Program-made: the position numbers and the translations under genes
In this document: in pieces, positions 10,301 to 17,665 of the stretch
Layout of the letters: each line of letters begins with the position of its first letter
How positions within the stretch are numbered: position 1 is the first letter of the stretch
DNA from: a virus
DNA: 53,251 nucleotides
Reading direction: 5' to 3' (one strand)
IMG/VR virus record: IMGVR_UViG_3300034110_000160
Coordinates: 1-53,251 of that record
The notes under the pieces: generated by a model
Databases searched by the model: none
Told to the model about the DNA's origin: nothing
What the model saw: the letters and a program-made list of their open reading frames with translations, nothing else

Positions 10301-13300
10301 ACGAGCCAGGCGGAAATGTAAGAGGACCAGGAACTGGAACATCTGATTCTATTCCCGCCATGCTTTCAAATGGAGAATATGTAATCAAGGCGGACTCTGT
10401 AAAGAAATATGGAACAGGAACGTTTGACGCATTAAACGCTGGTAAATTTGCAGACGGAGGCTTAACAGGGAATTACCCATCAAAAATTTCAGTTGGTAGT
10501 GGAAAATTCCTTCCAGTAAAACCAGCTGGTTCTGTTTGGCAAATGCCAAAAGAAATTGAAAGAAAAGACTATAAAACTGAAGAAGAATTTACAAAAGCTT
10601 TTTACAGTAACTATGGTGAAAGATTCTATACTCCACCAGTTAAAGAATACGGCATAGACAAAATTAAATCTCCGATGGGATCCCTACAAAGATTTCTTGA
10701 TATTGCAAGAAGTCAAGTCGGATCAGGGCATAATTATTTAGTACATAGTACCGCTAACCGAAAGGGTATAGAAAGTCAGTCTGTTAATAAATTTAGCGTG
10801 TGGGCAAATAAAAATTACAAGCTAGGCTCAGATTTATTATATTGGTGTGGAGCATTTATTGCGTGGGTAGCAGAAAATTCTGGCGTTGACATATCAGATA
10901 AAATGTTTAGCGCTTTTCAAGCAACAAGAGATTATAAGAAAAAGGGTGTTTTTAATGACCTAAGCAATAAAGATAATTTAAAAAATATTAAAATTGGAGA
11001 TCTAGCCTGGTTTGATTTTCCTGACGAATCTGGGAAACAAGATGGGGTTCCAACTCATGCGTCCATAGTTTCTGGTATAGATAAAAAATCTATTAAGGTA
11101 ATAGGACAGTGGGGTCAAGGAACTGTTGCCGAAAATATATATTCCCCAGGAGGATTATTTGGAAGAGACACTAAGTATTTATTTGGAACAGTAAGCCCGT
11201 CATTTGCAAAGCTTGCTATGGGTGGACCAGTTAAACACTATAGACCAGGCGGAAATGTAAGTGGTCCAGGAACTGCCACATCTGATTCTATTCCAGCTAT
11301 GCTTTCAAATGGTGAGTATGTAATTAAAGCAGACTCTGTAAAGAAGTATGGAACAGAAACATTCGATGCACTAAATTCTGGAAAATTTGCAAATGGTGGA
11401 TACGCTAGCAACATACTTAAATTTGATCGCGGCGGCTTCGTTATTAATCCAATAAAAAGTCTTATTAAAAATATTGTATCTAAATTTACAAAACCAAAAG
11501 CACCAATAGTTGTCCCAAGATTTGCAACTACTGCAAAGACTACAACAAATAGTCCATTAGAAAGAAGCATTACAGATCTTTTTAATTCTGATGTTGTAGT
11601 AAAAAGAACAATTGATGCATCAGAAACACCTTCAAGAAGTGGTATCTATTATATTCCAAAAGGTAAAGACGGGGAAAGAGCCGTTAAAGGGGCGGTAGAT
11701 CTTCAGCATGAATATACTAGAGCACAAGGCCCATATAGCTTAGTAAATCAAGCATATTCTCTTGATCCAAGAACACCATTTGGAATGTATCCAGCTACAA
11801 TAATGGAAGCTTACAACGCTAGCGGCACTTTTAAGAATGGATTACCACGTCTTACGTTTTCTACTGATAGATCTGATGATGCAGAAAAAGGAATTTCTAC
11901 TCTTAAAAGATTAGGGTTTCCAGTTTTTGATAGAACTGATTCTTCAGTAAACTCCATGTATGGCCCTACATATAATCCCAAAAATGCTGCTAAAATATTT
12001 GCACAGGAATCAGCTATGTATAACACTGCTCTTTTAAAATCTGCAGGTGGAGACTTTAAGCCACTCAACATTGATCAATTAAGCGCAGCTTCAATAATGT
12101 TTAGAGATTTAATGAAATATGGGGCAAAGGGACTAGATCAAGTTAAGATGAAGGATTTTCTTGAGCAGTACAACTCTGGATTTGCAAATGGTGGACAAGT
12201 TGGAATTCCCCATTACAAATGGGGAGGGTTTGCCTCATTAAAAAACTTATTTAAAAAAAGAACCACTGGTAGGGCAGCCGTAGCCGCAGGCGCTTGGCAA
12301 TTGGGAGAAGAAGCAGAAAAAGCTTTAAGCCTTAAATGGGGTGCAAACGAAAATGCATCTGGTTTTTCTAAATGGGGAAGAGCATTATGGAGGGTAGCTT
12401 TTAATTCTGCTCAAGGAGGAGTATCTGGTTTAGCTGCTGCTGGCGGTGGTGGTGGCGTAGTTGGCTCTGTAGCTGGTTTAGTTGAGGGCCTTGTTGGATT
12501 AGCAAAAGATGGTTCTCAGTATGGAGTAAAGGGTGGAACAGGTGTTAAACAGTATCCAAAATCTTGGGGTCAAAAAAATAGATCAACTCTTACTGCATTA
12601 GATGCCAAAAAACAATTAGATGCAATGGGTCCATCAAGCATTGCTCAGAATGTTGCAATTTCTATGGGCTTTGGCGCTGGTCTTGATAAAACAGGAAAGT
12701 TTATTGGAAAATACGTTATACCAAAATTACCTGATAAAGTTCAATCTGTATTATACAAGCCAGTTAATTTATTTAATCAATATGCTAATTACTTTAAAGC
12801 TAAAAAATTAGTTAAAGACGATCAATGGCACGGATCATTTCATAAATCTAATTGGGATCCACCATTTTCAGGTACAAGTGTATTAGACGGAAGCTATGGA
12901 AGAGATCCTCATTATGGAATGGGATTCTTCTCTACTTCTAGTAGGCCAGAAGCACAACTGTATGAACATGGATACAATACTCCTGGAACATGGGGAGATG
13001 GTGCTGGAACCATGAATAAGGTTACTAGTATACCTCGAGGCAAATATATTGACTTTAGAAATCCAAATATTAAATCTCAAAACTATCTATTGTGGAAATT
13101 ATTACAGGGTAAAGATAACCATTGGTCAAGAGACGTAAGTTTAGGCATGCCAGATTACCGATATGCTGGAGAAGAATTAGGTTCATTAATGAACCAAGCG
13201 GGAACCACTGGATCTATTATGAACAGAATAAGTGCTGGACAGGCCCCAGGAGATATTAATGATGCTGTATGGCTTGCATTGAATAAGCCAAAGGGAACAG

Positions 13301-15045
13301 TGCTAGAAGAAGAGACTGGCTTTTTACTTAATAAAATTCGAAATTCTAATTTAGGATCATCTCTTAAAACAGCTTTAAAAATGTCTCCGTCATTTATTAA
13401 AGACTTAATAGGTATGCCATATAAACCAATACATAAGGTTGCAAGAAAGATTCCAGGGCTAAAAAAGATACTACCTTGGCCAAAACCTACTGATCCAATT
13501 TCACAATTTAAAAATGCATATAATTTTAGCAAAACTGGTCGTAGTTTTAAATCAGAAATAATAGATAGACCAAGACCAGTACCTAGAACAGGGGGACCAG
13601 TCAGCACCTTTGATGACTGGATGCCTACTCAGCCAATTCATCACCCAGGAGAAGCATTTGGAGAACTAGCTGGACTTATTGGAAAAATAATTAAAGATAA
13701 GGCTGTAAGCCCGTTGTCCTCTAAAATAATTTCTCCAATTAAAAATAAATATGGAAACCTTAAAGATCTTATTACAAAAATAAAAGAAAACCGATCAAAA
13801 GAAAAATTATCTGATTTGATTTATAGGTATACACCGTTTGGTAGTATTTCAGCACTAAATCAAATACGCAAACTATCTGATAAAAACATTTTAGATTCAG
13901 GGCTTACAATCAAAAATAAAATATGGGAGAAATCTAAATCTGACATACCGAAAGACCTTGACCCATCTTTACTTGACCTATTTGATACGCCAACTTTTCA
14001 TGGAGGATCTCTTCCAGATAACATATACAATAGATTAAAGCCTGGAGAACAAGCATCAACAGGCAGCATATTCAACTTTGACTTATTTACAACAGTGGAT
14101 AAGATGCTAGCAAGAGAATATGCAGTAGGTAAAAATGCAGAAGCTGGTGGAAGCTTATGGCAAACAATATGGAATACTCCAAAAAGTATGTCTAAAGTTT
14201 GGGATATGCGTGGAGGAAGAAAGTCTTTATGGTCTCAAAATAAAAAAGCTTATGCCGCATTAGAAGATTATTTTATCAATGTACTTGGTCACACAAGAAA
14301 ACATGCGAGAGCACTACTACTTGGAGAAAGAGTTCCAGGAGTAGCACATGTTAGAGGTGGAAGAGATAGAATAGAATCTTATGTTCCTATGAATTTAAAT
14401 GAAATTTTCAGTACAGTTGGAAAAAATGGTCCAGAATGGATTATAGACACAATTGCACATGCTGGAGGAGCACTTCAAGGTGGCGCACAGCACTCAGTGC
14501 TTACAACCCTAGATCCTGAAAAAAATATTAAACGTATGATAAATTTATTGCCACAAGAAGAGTTGAGAAAAACTTTTTCAGTATATAAAGATATGCTGCC
14601 ATCAACACTTGAGAGATTTATAGAGCAATATGCAAAATTTGGAAAAGCTTTTGGAGTACTAGGTCAAGGAACTTTTGGAAAGAGTAAGCCACATTTGCCT
14701 CCTGATGGAGTTATAATGAAAAATGGCGGATATATTAATCCTTCTTATTCTGCCAACATGTCTGTTCCTCAATTTAAAGATGGAATTAATATGGTTCCCG
14801 CCGATATGCTTGCACTGATTCATAAGAATGAAGCAGTTGTTCCAGCTAACCTGAACCCCTTTAATCCTAACGCAAATAATGCTACAATGGCACCAGCGGT
14901 TTATAACATATCAATGACTAATAATGCGGCGGAAGGCATGGATATAAATACATATTCAGATATGACAACACGTAAAGTATTAGCAGAAATTAAGAGACTA
15001 GATGTTCAAAGAGCATCTATGAATGGAATGGGGAGAAGAGTCTAA
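4381..15045 (+). CDS. Tape-measure protein with embedded enzyme domains
   Basis: 3554 residues, very long for the family. The N-terminal 600 residues resemble TP901/PhageMin tail tape measures, with a hydrophobic segment near 537-567 and another near 1313-1330. A charged coiled coil covers about 1630-1790. Gly-Gly linkers containing AML(S/T)xGE(Y/F)V occur near 930-980, 1964-2027 and 2277-2340, with a degenerate form (ADMLALIHKNEAVVPA) near 3480; they separate distinct inserts. Residues 2100-2270 form a CHAP/NlpC-like hydrolase (Cys2156 in YWCGAF, His2226 in THASIV). Residues about 2810-3000 (WHGS at 2816, GMGFFSTSS at 2846-2854) and 3200-3400 (FHGGS at 3206, DLFTT at 3234) look like ADP-ribosyltransferase folds. 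The protein sets tail length and is ejected first, so these domains could act on the wall and inside the host. Confidence 0.92.
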   Translation: MADEQIVTNIVARSDFSGLIADVQRTTAALAKLQQELSITNKTLAAQAGQIQKSFSETLRSTGQFSSHFVTVGSQVEAFGRSLDGGKLKLKDYFRTWQDHTRTSGGLIRDLARQQVSLQNAIVQPLGRTADGLMKFNVQVPKGLDAVANKTAIAKKELQIYNKVIQDGGVQLINWGKNTQWAGRQLTVGLTVPIAAFGMAASKAFREADQELVRLTKVYGGVAATSSIELAKVRKDVTATARELASAYGSSFKETIALAADIAATGKQGNELLASTKETTRLAVLGEVDRQDAMKATLAIQTTFKQNTDQLSESINFLNAVENQTSTSLADLIEAIPKAGPVIQGMGGSVKDLALYLTAMKEGGINASEGANALKSALASLINPTKVAKGLFADMGIDLSGIVTKNAGNLTNTISELQKALDTLNPLQKQQAIEQLFGKFQFARMNALFANLGKQGSQTLQVMDLMKASSADLANVAGRELAQITESASGKYQRALQTLKADLAGVGESFLNVQTFFLNLTSSVVKFIEMLPGPVKSMLTLVAGITALAGPIIMLTGVFANFIGYVIKGIGHLKALFRGGEGFRLLTPEILAASKAGSLVEKTFYSDAAAADILSASLKNLITEFTILQQKAASGAISVQPTIATIAGTVALAGTPGGIYRGVSVDPSNPLVGRMGTRASAHMNPVGSMTEAERAAQTIFGMVPGPIPVNRKIGRNPQMYADHGLPAIPGLTTIGGVSTGVIPEEAAKWHAMTGAIAMQSEAEIALLKKEVAATGTVTHELSGSYQALLPEITRLTKLAAQEGAAIVAQTQAGAITVEQARAKIVALNARVEAMIAETTTQIAITQGRTANLTMVPFTNQPVVDPKTGKSNMKEMFHKTPTATLVDNVARALGGIRTSGGGFSTETTIRRNQGGPIYRNQGGPIYYNDGSRSVVPGPNVNKDVVPAMLTPGEFVVNKAATQANLPLLQAINGGRGIGGYNNNLGGFMSSTVVNAILRMFGVKSGSSKPAKLLGNWGMILPNSINRRLKYGRATGSELIPHIANSKNLIDVERFLSFKKVDPSDISYVQSEISKQIQSRISPDQLYGDPELGRIAFSVITSKIRALESKYPGISLAYQKDRMSPGRRDTQSSSSAHGPSPTGINVPGARPSSYGSGSGKGKDRTVWAHFGDQQFDDNIGMLARDLNIPQRKMGGPVSGAFPYVVGENGPELFVPQNSGKIIPGFNNGGQVQNFAQGGEVMAMLMRMIPGMAGYGLGSKLTGGSMMGGLLGSMGGDLLGNVLANKILNIGKAAGEVTKKVSLTQKALSFLKAKPVFGWTAALVAGAAIIKSVNDKVNEHRRVINLAFGQTAESASKLGINYKSLNEQLKDFKTQSDLAAAAAASFYASSTMVNGLNLTIKELKELKETVQKDLPDFIEVFNKAGADEVVQKASQLKSQFISGGMSAEKASNTIYALILSSDKASSALTVLADKGFGLIIDKSTAAISSVETFNGLLKEGNVDQIGDSFYSLISGVQEMEKSLIGTEDETGKIVDASKAWAITMEKVNAAQGSSESLTVAQYYALLKLAPELENVLNGSENTAAALAKWKIYLTGAKVELKSMTNDMAIALATAQINLSALLSGGSSGTDLDKLYNAIQKAEKSNTSNSDAIQKNAEKSRDAINAEIKLHQKNIDKIKEEADARRKSLSRQSEDEDILTQIKKKQLEYQDALAMGDSATAAQTQLDLQMLQRSQQKTLAIRAIDDKEKADTADQQAKIDKLQEKLENSSKILQKQLDGVKDATTKLEALKQLMLDTVAFINKSGNIDTQAEIDGANALQARADKLVPGLKIGVVAPTPAEKQMSDLMTKFGFPNLGTPNVKTGIDSILNQVLGEDGKSLTTADKNALANSGILTKILAAVSGKPTQIAAKDLITDGNKKFISPTTLSRYGIAPDEGKTTYIGKIIESDNQKYQIVSFNVSTGFTLKKLATGGPIKHYEPGGNVRGPGTGTSDSIPAMLSNGEYVIKADSVKKYGTGTFDALNAGKFADGGLTGNYPSKISVGSGKFLPVKPAGSVWQMPKEIERKDYKTEEEFTKAFYSNYGERFYTPPVKEYGIDKIKSPMGSLQRFLDIARSQVGSGHNYLVHSTANRKGIESQSVNKFSVWANKNYKLGSDLLYWCGAFIAWVAENSGVDISDKMFSAFQATRDYKKKGVFNDLSNKDNLKNIKIGDLAWFDFPDESGKQDGVPTHASIVSGIDKKSIKVIGQWGQGTVAENIYSPGGLFGRDTKYLFGTVSPSFAKLAMGGPVKHYRPGGNVSGPGTATSDSIPAMLSNGEYVIKADSVKKYGTETFDALNSGKFANGGYASNILKFDRGGFVINPIKSLIKNIVSKFTKPKAPIVVPRFATTAKTTTNSPLERSITDLFNSDVVVKRTIDASETPSRSGIYYIPKGKDGERAVKGAVDLQHEYTRAQGPYSLVNQAYSLDPRTPFGMYPATIMEAYNASGTFKNGLPRLTFSTDRSDDAEKGISTLKRLGFPVFDRTDSSVNSMYGPTYNPKNAAKIFAQESAMYNTALLKSAGGDFKPLNIDQLSAASIMFRDLMKYGAKGLDQVKMKDFLEQYNSGFANGGQVGIPHYKWGGFASLKNLFKKRTTGRAAVAAGAWQLGEEAEKALSLKWGANENASGFSKWGRALWRVAFNSAQGGVSGLAAAGGGGGVVGSVAGLVEGLVGLAKDGSQYGVKGGTGVKQYPKSWGQKNRSTLTALDAKKQLDAMGPSSIAQNVAISMGFGAGLDKTGKFIGKYVIPKLPDKVQSVLYKPVNLFNQYANYFKAKKLVKDDQWHGSFHKSNWDPPFSGTSVLDGSYGRDPHYGMGFFSTSSRPEAQLYEHGYNTPGTWGDGAGTMNKVTSIPRGKYIDFRNPNIKSQNYLLWKLLQGKDNHWSRDVSLGMPDYRYAGEELGSLMNQAGTTGSIMNRISAGQAPGDINDAVWLALNKPKGTVLEEETGFLLNKIRNSNLGSSLKTALKMSPSFIKDLIGMPYKPIHKVARKIPGLKKILPWPKPTDPISQFKNAYNFSKTGRSFKSEIIDRPRPVPRTGGPVSTFDDWMPTQPIHHPGEAFGELAGLIGKIIKDKAVSPLSSKIISPIKNKYGNLKDLITKIKENRSKEKLSDLIYRYTPFGSISALNQIRKLSDKNILDSGLTIKNKIWEKSKSDIPKDLDPSLLDLFDTPTFHGGSLPDNIYNRLKPGEQASTGSIFNFDLFTTVDKMLAREYAVGKNAEAGGSLWQTIWNTPKSMSKVWDMRGGRKSLWSQNKKAYAALEDYFINVLGHTRKHARALLLGERVPGVAHVRGGRDRIESYVPMNLNEIFSTVGKNGPEWIIDTIAHAGGALQGGAQHSVLTTLDPEKNIKRMINLLPQEELRKTFSVYKDMLPSTLERFIEQYAKFGKAFGVLGQGTFGKSKPHLPPDGVIMKNGGYINPSYSANMSVPQFKDGINMVPADMLALIHKNEAVVPANLNPFNPNANNATMAPAVYNISMTNNAAEGMDINTYSDMTTRKVLAEIKRLDVQRASMNGMGRRV
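7108..7155 (+). repeat. 24-base tandem repeat in the tape measure
   Basis: Two perfect head-to-tail copies, 7108-7131 and 7132-7155, each coding RNQGGPIY. They lie at the start of one of the Gly-Gly linker regions and look like a recent slippage duplication. Confidence 0.9.
10270..10461 (+). repeat. Direct repeat, left of the CHAP insert (copy 1)
   Basis: 192 bases coding 64 residues that begin KLATGGPIKHYEPGGN and contain SDSIPAMLSNGEYVIKADSV. A copy of the same length follows at 11209-11400. The two bracket the CHAP-like domain in the tape measure. Confidence 0.85.
11209..11400 (+). repeat. Direct repeat, right of the CHAP insert (copy 2)
   Basis: 192 bases coding KLAMGGPVKHYRPGGN and the same SDSIPAMLSNGEYVIKADSV core as copy 1. 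Amino-acid identity between copies is much higher than in the rest of the protein's linkers, while third bases have diverged. Confidence 0.85.
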
Positions 15046-15656
15046 TGGCAATTTATTTACCAGTAGGATCCCTCCTATATATTGATACAACTCCAAGATA
15101 TAATGCGGCTCTTACATATAGTCCAGGAGATAAAGTTTATTATAGCGGACTTCTTTGGAAAAGAAAAACAGGTGCACTAACAACTATTGGACAAACTCCA
15201 GCATCAGGATCAACATTTTGGGAATCTAATTCAGAAATAGACTGGGTTAAACTATCAGAACATAATAGACAACCTTTATCATTAGAGCATAATAGAATAG
15301 AAAAATCTCAAAGAATGAGCAATGGTACTTTACGTAAATTCTTTATTGCGGATAAAAAGAATTTCTCTACGTCATGGGACATGCTTCCATCATTTAAAGA
15401 TTTAACAGTTGATGGTGGTCTGGGAGCGGTAGATTTACAAAGATTCTATTCTAATGTTGGAGTAAATACATTTAATATTAAAATTTTTTATGGCAGAGAA
15501 AAAATAACAGAGAGTAGCACAGTTGACAGAATAGAATATTATAAAGTTAATTTTACGTCTTGCTCATTCTCTGTAATTAAAAGAAATGTTAAGGGAAAAA
15601 CAATAGACCCAGCCCAAGAATTTTGGTCAGCATCAATATCAATGGAGCAAGTATAG
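15045..15656 (+). CDS. Distal tail protein with carbohydrate-binding-like module
   Basis: 203 residues; the ATG overlaps the tape-measure stop by one base. Directly after a tape measure the distal-tail (Dit) protein is expected. Residues about 18-60 contain YSPGDKVYYSGLLWKRKTG, reminiscent of CBM5/12-type chitin-binding modules found in phage tail proteins. The C-terminal half (DLQRFYSNVGVNTFNIKIFY and later SASISMEQV) is beta-rich. I infer that it caps the tail tube and helps attach the baseplate. The role is from position; the carbohydrate-binding likeness is from the aromatic/Gly-Asp pattern only. Confidence 0.6.
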   Translation: MAIYLPVGSLLYIDTTPRYNAALTYSPGDKVYYSGLLWKRKTGALTTIGQTPASGSTFWESNSEIDWVKLSEHNRQPLSLEHNRIEKSQRMSNGTLRKFFIADKKNFSTSWDMLPSFKDLTVDGGLGAVDLQRFYSNVGVNTFNIKIFYGREKITESSTVDRIEYYKVNFTSCSFSVIKRNVKGKTIDPAQEFWSASISMEQV

Positions 15657-17665
15657 TGATTACTTTACCTAGCAATGATACACTAATTAAAAACTTATTT
15701 AAAACAGAATCTTCAATTAAAGTAGATGCTGGATGTACTGTAGAATATAATTTAAATAGCATGGTTAATTTTGCCACAGACGCAATTACCAATAGTTCAG
15801 CTGAATATACTGCAGATATACCTGGTGTAGACCCTGGTTCTGTAGCTAGAAAAAGATATCCATTTAAAAAGCTATTTCCAGTAGATGCAATTGTTAGACA
15901 AAATAGACCACTGGGAGCTGGAATTAAATATTATATTAATGATGATATTGCTTCTGGCAGTTTAAAAGATCCTAAAAATGTATTGTTTAGTAATGATTAT
16001 AGAACATACATTCCTTCAGAAGACACTTACTATAAATATTGGGTAGGCAAGAAAGGGGAAGCAGTAGATATTGCAATTAAATATCCTAAAACTTTGCTGG
16101 TAAATAAAATAACTATTAAATTTGAGATATCTCATTGCACTCCAGCAGCCTTTCAGGTCTTTGGAAGAAATGGCAACGGAAGCTTTGGGTCAGCTTTAAT
16201 ATCTGGAGGCTCTTCCAATATAAAGTCATTTACTGATAAATATCAGGCGGGTCAAGTAAATATGTATTATACTGGTTCCGATTGGTCATTTAATGAGGCC
16301 GATATAAGTACTTCAGCATACGCAACATTAACAGATGTCAAGTTAGTAGTTACTGCAGTTTCAGGAAAGTATATAAGCGTTATTGAGATTGCTCCTAAAA
16401 TGGTAAAAGATATTTCTAGCGATTTAATTTCATTTAGTGTCAAAAAAGAATCATCTTCAACAGGAGACTTACTTCCAGTTGGAAATGTTTCTGCAAACTC
16501 CTTATCTATTAATTTAAATGGATACGGAGATTTAAATCCATCCTACACGTTGTATGATAAAACCAACGGGGTGTTTGAAGCAGATAAAAAATATTTTTAT
16601 AAAGACAGCCAAATTAATGTATTTTTAAAAGCATATGCTTCTTCAGATACTCAAGAATATGTAAAAATTCCGCAAGGAGTATTTTTTATGAAAGACTGGT
16701 CTATATCCGAGTTCGGAGAAATTACAATTAATGCACTAGACGGTTGTAGCTTTTTAATGGATACGCTGTGCCCAGATCTCTTGCTAAAAGATTACTCAGT
16801 TGCGGCAATCGTAAGAGTTCTTTTAGATAATGTTGGATTTACTAACTATAAGTTTAATACAAATAATATTAATGTAGAAGATAGTTTAGTTACCCCAAAA
16901 TATTGGTGGACGGAAGACACAAAGACTGTATGGGAAGCTATTCAAGAATTATGCAGAGACATACAAATGACTGCTGTAATGGATGATAATAATATCCTGC
17001 AATTCTACACAAGGGATTATTTTTACAGTGAAAATAAATCTACTTCATGGACATTTAGTAATGAGCCTATAGAAATAGGTGGGATAGAAATTTATAAGCC
17101 AAACATTATATATCTATCTAAAGAAGCTTTACCTGCAGCAAATAAAGTAAAAGTTTTATGGAGCGCAGCTACAACTTCCAATTATTTAGGAGACTCGACT
17201 CCATTATGGAAATCTGAAACTACTTACTTAGGAGCACTTCTACTTTGTACAAAAATTGATTCTACATCAGAGTTTGGTGTTCTTATTGACGATAGGTCTC
17301 ATCAAGACACTTCTGCATATCATTATTATTTAACACTAAAACCAAACAGCACATCTTTTTATGATAACACTCAAGCCCTTTTATCTTATACAGGATATCT
17401 ATTAATTGATTCAGAGATATTTGAATACGATGCAGTAGAATATCAATATGAGATTGAAGGATCAAACGCAAAATATTTTGTTAATATTGAGTCTCAAAAT
17501 GACATCTACAAGTACAGAACTTTAGCTAAAGTTTCTTCTGAAGCATTTAGACCAACTGGTAGATATAGAATTAAAAGTAGAGCTGCTCTTGGCACTCAAA
17601 AAGCAGCACATGAGGCAATTACAGATGAGGTAGTAACTTGGGAATCTATAGGAGCTAATTGGTAA
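15656..17665 (+). CDS. Baseplate hub / minor tail protein
   Basis: 669 residues from a GTG that overlaps the previous stop (TAGTG) and has GGAG eight bases upstream; an in-frame TTG at 15623 lies deeper inside the previous gene and is less likely. The protein is beta-rich, with a discoidin-like stretch around 110-260 (VDIAIKYPKTLLVNKITIKF, AFQVFGRNGNGS) and a hub-like region after 290 (IPQGVFFMKDWSISEFGEIT, DGCSFLMDTLCPDLLLKDYS) that matches the general pattern of actinophage minor tail proteins. The next large gene follows with another one-base overlap. A tail-tip hub that contacts the tape measure and fibres is the likely role. Confidence 0.65.
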   Translation: MITLPSNDTLIKNLFKTESSIKVDAGCTVEYNLNSMVNFATDAITNSSAEYTADIPGVDPGSVARKRYPFKKLFPVDAIVRQNRPLGAGIKYYINDDIASGSLKDPKNVLFSNDYRTYIPSEDTYYKYWVGKKGEAVDIAIKYPKTLLVNKITIKFEISHCTPAAFQVFGRNGNGSFGSALISGGSSNIKSFTDKYQAGQVNMYYTGSDWSFNEADISTSAYATLTDVKLVVTAVSGKYISVIEIAPKMVKDISSDLISFSVKKESSSTGDLLPVGNVSANSLSINLNGYGDLNPSYTLYDKTNGVFEADKKYFYKDSQINVFLKAYASSDTQEYVKIPQGVFFMKDWSISEFGEITINALDGCSFLMDTLCPDLLLKDYSVAAIVRVLLDNVGFTNYKFNTNNINVEDSLVTPKYWWTEDTKTVWEAIQELCRDIQMTAVMDDNNILQFYTRDYFYSENKSTSWTFSNEPIEIGGIEIYKPNIIYLSKEALPAANKVKVLWSAATTSNYLGDSTPLWKSETTYLGALLLCTKIDSTSEFGVLIDDRSHQDTSAYHYYLTLKPNSTSFYDNTQALLSYTGYLLIDSEIFEYDAVEYQYEIEGSNAKYFVNIESQNDIYKYRTLAKVSSEAFRPTGRYRIKSRAALGTQKAAHEAITDEVVTWESIGANW

